From positions 32,053 through 96,052 of the forward strand of contig SUYL01000015.1 of NCBI GenBank assembly GCA_015060445.1: a DNA stretch of 64,000 bases. Direction: 5' to 3'. Positions 61,095 through 64,000 of this stretch are shown here, piece after piece; the stretch's first letter is position 1, and each line of letters begins with the position of its first letter. The notes beneath the pieces were generated by a model. It made no database searches and had not been told where the DNA came from. It worked only from the letters and a program-made list of their open reading frames with translations. This DNA comes from Bacteroidales bacterium. Lineage in GTDB: Bacteria > Bacteroidota > Bacteroidia > Bacteroidales > UBA932. The translations under genes and the position numbers were made by a program.

Positions 61095-61415
61095 ATGATT
61101 AAAGAATCGATAAACAGAATGCCCGTTTCCCAAGTGGTAATTATATTGGGTAAACGCTTTAAAGAGTACAGACTCTCGTATAATTTGACACAAAAGGAAG
61201 TGTCAGAACAGACCGGTATCAATATTATAACAATAAGAAAGTTTGAGAATGGACAGTTGTATAATATAACTCTTCAGACATTCCTGAGGCTTCTTAAGAT
61301 TCTTGACAGAATGGAGTATATAGAAGAACTGCTCCCTGAGATACCGATGTCTGCATATATGTATGATATGGTAACAAGTAACAAACCAAGAAGAGCAAGA
61401 AATGTTAAAAAATAA
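61095..61415 (+). CDS. hipB: HipB-like XRE-family antitoxin/repressor
   Basis: 106-aa helix-turn-helix protein: LGKRFKEYRLSYNLTQKEVSEQTGINIITIRKFENGQ is a standard Cro/C1 HTH. The track start 61044 lies before the -7 box; ATG 61095 or, more comfortably spaced from the promoter, 61119 (MPVSQVV) is likely. Its stop overlaps the hipA start by 14 nt. Expected to neutralise HipA and repress the operon. Confidence 0.8.
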   Translation: MIKESINRMPVSQVVIILGKRFKEYRLSYNLTQKEVSEQTGINIITIRKFENGQLYNITLQTFLRLLKILDRMEYIEELLPEIPMSAYMYDMVTSNKPRRARNVKK

Positions 61416-62940
61416 AATCAATGTAATGCTTTGGGGCGAGCCTGTCGGGAAGCTCTATTGGGATACCAGAGGAAACCGGGCCATATTTACATATGATCCG
61501 GCTTTTGTGGGAAAGGGTATCGACATTTCACCTTTGAAGAATTCTATAAAAGGGCCCATGGGTAGAGGTTTGCCGGTTGTGGGAAACAGGGATGAGTTAT
61601 ATAAGGGGCTGCCTGAATTCTTATCAGATTCTTTACCTGATAAATGGGGAAGTAAGGTATTTGAGCACTGGGCGATAAGAAATAAAATACCTCTCCGCAT
61701 GTTAAATTCTGTTGATATGCTTTCTTTTATAGGAAAGAGGGCAATGGGAGCATTGGAGTTCGAACCGGATGTGGAGAATATGTCAACAGAGAAGGATCTG
61801 AGAATAGAAGAGTTGTATCGTATATCCAAAGATATTTTTGAGAGCAGAAGCCATGCTGTAATAAGGCCTGAAGATGACCTTACCTTACAGGCTTTGTATG
61901 AAATTGGCACTTCAGCAGGAGGCATGCACCCAAAAGCCATCATTGCAATCAATGAGAAAGGAGATGTAAAAAGTGGACAGATTGCATTGGGGGAAGATTT
62001 TAAGTACTATATCTTGAAATTTGCTGAAAAAGATGACTTCCCATACACCTTAATTGAGAAGACATATTATGATATGGCAACAACTGCAAATATTGTAATG
62101 ATGCCGTCATCCTTGTTTAAGGTGGAAGGTGTGAATCATTTCCTTACAGAAAGGTACGATAGACAGAACGGGGAGAAGAAACATGTACAGACATTGGCGG
62201 CCATCAATCCTGGTGTGGATAGTTATGAGGGGCTTTTTGATACTGCATTTAATTTGAATATTCCGGAACAAGAGATTAGAGAACTCTTCAGACGCATGGT
62301 GTTTAATGTTTTTGCGGCGAATGTGGATGATCATGTAAAAAATTTCTCGTTCATGATGGAAAAGGATGGTACCTGGCATGTAACACCAGCATATGATTTG
62401 ATGTTTACTGTAAATATTGGTGGAATGGGATATGAAAATTGCCATTCATTGACAATTGCCGGAAAAAACAGTGACATAGATATAAATGATCTGACCAATT
62501 TCGCAGGTATGTATGCAATCAAGAATGCAGGTAAGATATTGGATGAGGTGGCATCTGCTGTAGTTCAATTCCGGAATATTGCAAAGGCCAATGGTGTGGA
62601 TGAATTCTGGGTAGATAAGATTGAAGGATATCTCCATGATCTTGTGCCTGACAAGTATAGGCAGAAGATGACAGGATATCTTCCTACTGTAGTGGAACCA
62701 TATCAAACTGAAGAGGGGTTTGAAGTTGAGCAATTCTGCTTGACAGAAACAATCAAACATGACTTCCATGTAGAAGCAAAAATTAACGGGAAATGGTATA
62801 AATATATAGTTGGCCATAAAAAGGACTTGGCTAAAGAAATCATTGCTGCAGGAAGAGATAAGATGCCAGTGGAGAAAAAGAAAGCGTTGATAAGAGAATT
62901 GCTTATCCCAAAGATGCAAAGCCGAAAACTTGGATTATAG
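61402..62940 (+). CDS. hipA: HipA-family serine/threonine kinase toxin
   Basis: 512-aa kinase with HipA N-terminal domain (VMLWGEPVGKLYWDTRGNRAIFTYDPAF) and kinase core: TSAGGMHPKAIIAIN, FAEKDDFPYTLIEKTYYDMA, catalytic VDDHVKNFSFMM and metal-binding TPAYDLMFT. E. coli HipA phosphorylates glutamyl-tRNA synthetase; targets vary. The C-terminal ~75 residues extend beyond the usual length, with a basic end (KKKALIRELLIPKMQSRKLGL). Likely an addiction module for the element. Confidence 0.88.
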   Translation: MLKNKINVMLWGEPVGKLYWDTRGNRAIFTYDPAFVGKGIDISPLKNSIKGPMGRGLPVVGNRDELYKGLPEFLSDSLPDKWGSKVFEHWAIRNKIPLRMLNSVDMLSFIGKRAMGALEFEPDVENMSTEKDLRIEELYRISKDIFESRSHAVIRPEDDLTLQALYEIGTSAGGMHPKAIIAINEKGDVKSGQIALGEDFKYYILKFAEKDDFPYTLIEKTYYDMATTANIVMMPSSLFKVEGVNHFLTERYDRQNGEKKHVQTLAAINPGVDSYEGLFDTAFNLNIPEQEIRELFRRMVFNVFAANVDDHVKNFSFMMEKDGTWHVTPAYDLMFTVNIGGMGYENCHSLTIAGKNSDIDINDLTNFAGMYAIKNAGKILDEVASAVVQFRNIAKANGVDEFWVDKIEGYLHDLVPDKYRQKMTGYLPTVVEPYQTEEGFEVEQFCLTETIKHDFHVEAKINGKWYKYIVGHKKDLAKEIIAAGRDKMPVEKKKALIRELLIPKMQSRKLGL

Positions 62941-62949
62941 ATCAAAAAC

Positions 62950-63100
62950 CAGAGGAGTTCTGTGCGGATGCCTTGGAGAAGTTGCCTGAAGAATCATCAA
63001 TCGTGTCCAGGATAATTGGGACAATCAGACTTTGGTTGTGTTTAAGTCAGGTTGGAATGTTATAATGTCTCAAAGAGAATTGTATCTTATTATGAAATAG
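62950..63100 (+). pseudogene. Truncated, frameshifted copy of the zincin-gene 3' end
   Basis: The first 90 nt (62950-63039) match 60817-60906 exactly. A 2-nt insertion then breaks the frame, 17 more nt match, and the tail diverges but stays homologous in another frame (GWNVIMSQRELYLIMK then stop, against GWNIKMSEHDLYCLLSK). It has no start of its own. The rest of 62941-63188 contains no gene I can support. Confidence 0.85.
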
Positions 63101-63188
63101 CAGACAAGAATGGACTCTTGAGAAGGATGACTGTAGCAGAGCGAAATACTTTACAAAAAACTTTGTACTTTTGAGGAGCGTATGAAAA

Positions 63189-63791
63189 TTATTGGCCAAT
63201 ATTTTGAAGAGTCTGATAATTGCTGTAAAAAATATAGAAGAAATATACAATAATTGGGAGCAAACTAATTAACTTTGTTGTACGGTCTTCGGAGATGTGA
63301 GGCTTATGGATTGTTATTAAGAATACCGTAATCAGAGCAGTACAAAGTGTGCATACATCTATGTAAAAGAAATGGGACATCAAGTCTTTAAGATTAATAA
63401 GTATTTGACGTTTATCCAAAAGAGAAAGTGCTAATAAGTGGTCGTTTTCGTATAAATATAAAGTCTTTAAAGCCTCTCCGATACCAAATCCTAATAATAT
63501 ATAACTATGGTTTGGCAAATAGATATTTATTAAATCTCTATATGTATAAGATGGCGATAAAAATTTAGCGCAGAAAATGCACATAAAAGCGATTAAAGTT
63601 AAGATAATATAAGATATACATGCTTCTACGATAAATCCAATGATAGATACAACTTTATAAAAACTTATATTCGTGCCTATAGGTATATTCCCATCATTAA
63701 TTTGTATATCGATATGTATATTTTGTCTGATTATAGAACAGGTTATAATCAGTAAAAAATAAAATAAACTGTGGCAGAGAAACTTTTTCAT
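63189..63791 (-). CDS. Polytopic membrane protein, unknown function
   Basis: 200-aa protein with about five hydrophobic helices (FYFLLIITCSIIRQN; VVSIIGFIVEACISYIILTLIAFMCIF; DVCTLCTALITVFLITIH; LLPIIVYFFYIFYSNY). Its start overlaps the SpoIIM-like stop by one base (TAATG), so the pair is cotranscribed. Very AT-rich. Vaguely Yip1-like in layout; not assigned. Confidence 0.6.
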   Translation of the reverse strand: MKKFLCHSLFYFLLIITCSIIRQNIHIDIQINDGNIPIGTNISFYKVVSIIGFIVEACISYIILTLIAFMCIFCAKFLSPSYTYRDLINIYLPNHSYILLGFGIGEALKTLYLYENDHLLALSLLDKRQILINLKDLMSHFFYIDVCTLCTALITVFLITIHKPHISEDRTTKLISLLPIIVYFFYIFYSNYQTLQNIGQ

Positions 63792-64000
63792 TATATATAT
63801 TTTATACAGAATGCCTCTATAATTCCAGCAAATAATAATAACATTGTGGGTATAATAAATAAATTAACATGTGGTAAAGTTCCCTTTGAAAAACTATTAC
63901 GATACAAGTCCTGATACAATCTATATCCCTTTAGGCCTATTCCTGTAAATAGCACTAATGCCAAAATTTCAAAAATTCCATGACCAATAAGGAATTTTAA
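63791..64000 (-). CDS. SpoIIM-family membrane protein, C-terminal part (cut by window edge)
   Basis: Not in the ORF track because its start is outside. The 69 visible codons read LIGHGIFEILALVLFTGIGLKGYRL and end LLLFAGIIEAFCIKYI, matching the HGxxE and GxIEAF features of SpoIIM/DUF95 membrane proteins. Stop at 63791-63793. Whether it belongs to the element or to the chromosome is unclear. Confidence 0.65.
   Translation of the reverse strand, partial: LKFLIGHGIFEILALVLFTGIGLKGYRLYQDLYRNSFSKGTLPHVNLFIIPTMLLLFAGIIEAFCIKYI

Noticed and set aside
63182-63253. 23-codon ORF behind a TACTTTTG box after the hipBA scar
   Set aside because: Too short, antisense to the end of the membrane-protein gene, and without supporting context.
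63000-64000. Right attachment site of the element
   Set aside because: Searched by eye for the tRNA-Met 3' end (TGGGTCGCGCTAC) and for a tRNA-like fold; none found in the window.

Overview
The window looks like Bacteroidales. Many transcription units carry the Bacteroidota -7 box TAnnTTTG, Shine-Dalgarno sequences are mostly absent, and the gene families are typical of the order: a NamZ-like protein, DUF5009, a DPP-IV-like S9 peptidase, DUF3575/DUF3868/fimbrillin genes and a TraE-to-TraQ conjugation system. I cannot name a genus from sequence alone; a gut or host-associated member is likely.

Bases 1 to about 25,220 are ordinary chromosome of moderate GC. In order: mlaEF lipid-transport genes; NamZ-like muramidase, FadL/OmpP1 porin, S9 peptidase, YfcE-type phosphoesterase and a DUF5009 membrane protein; rsmE (carrying an in-frame minisatellite) and tsaC; a minisatellite-rich gap; EEP-family nuclease/phosphatase, rhomboid protease and mutL; ispF and an outer-membrane protein; a ROK kinase / MFS transporter / SIS-domain sugar cluster; a TPR protein; a small membrane protein with an ABC ATPase, a helical protein and a rhodanese lipoprotein; an LTA-synthase-like sulfatase; then tRNA-Gln(CTG) and tRNA-Met(CAT).

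From about 25,220 to the right edge lies a visibly more AT-rich integrative conjugative element, apparently inserted at the 3' end of tRNA-Met. Left end: a region of repeated TTTGTCC boxes, excisionase-like gene, tyrosine recombinase, and an ORF6N - JAB/RadC-like - ORF6N module. Next, on the minus strand, is a nearly continuous gene train read from 48.7 kb down to 31.0 kb: ParA-like ATPase, small proteins, TraE, F, G, I, J, K, M, N, O and Q-like (the type IV secretion apparatus), followed after only a 2-nt gap by a type V (FimA/Mfa-like) fimbrial operon: DUF3575, a KilA-N gene, DUF3868, fimbrillin, Mfa2/FimB-like anchor and a large Ig-repeat protein. Secretion channel and pilus genes therefore appear to be one transcription unit.

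Rightward from 48.8 kb are ArdC-like antirestriction protein, a Rep_3 initiator with seven 19-bp iterons, a structured leader and ssb, a candidate oriT with mobC, relaxase and VirD4/TraG-type coupling protein, a primase-like TOPRIM protein, small accessory genes (one missed by the ORF track), a DUF4099/DUF3945-like protein, a polyvalent zincin-motif protein, and a hipBA module flanked by a 90-bp perfect direct repeat. The element thus combines integration, plasmid-style iteron replication and conjugation. Two membrane-protein genes, one SpoIIM-like and cut by the window edge, close the window. No right attachment site was found, so the right boundary is probably outside.

The most interesting signals are the fused conjugation/fimbria operon, an inverted-repeat operator of identical geometry at the excisionase and primase promoters with a related sequence at hipBA, the phased iterons, the perfect 24-bp palindrome inside the KilA-N gene, and a heptamer (GTCGGGA) enriched in the chromosome but not in the element. 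ORF-track starts were moved to internal ATGs where signal peptides or domain starts required it.
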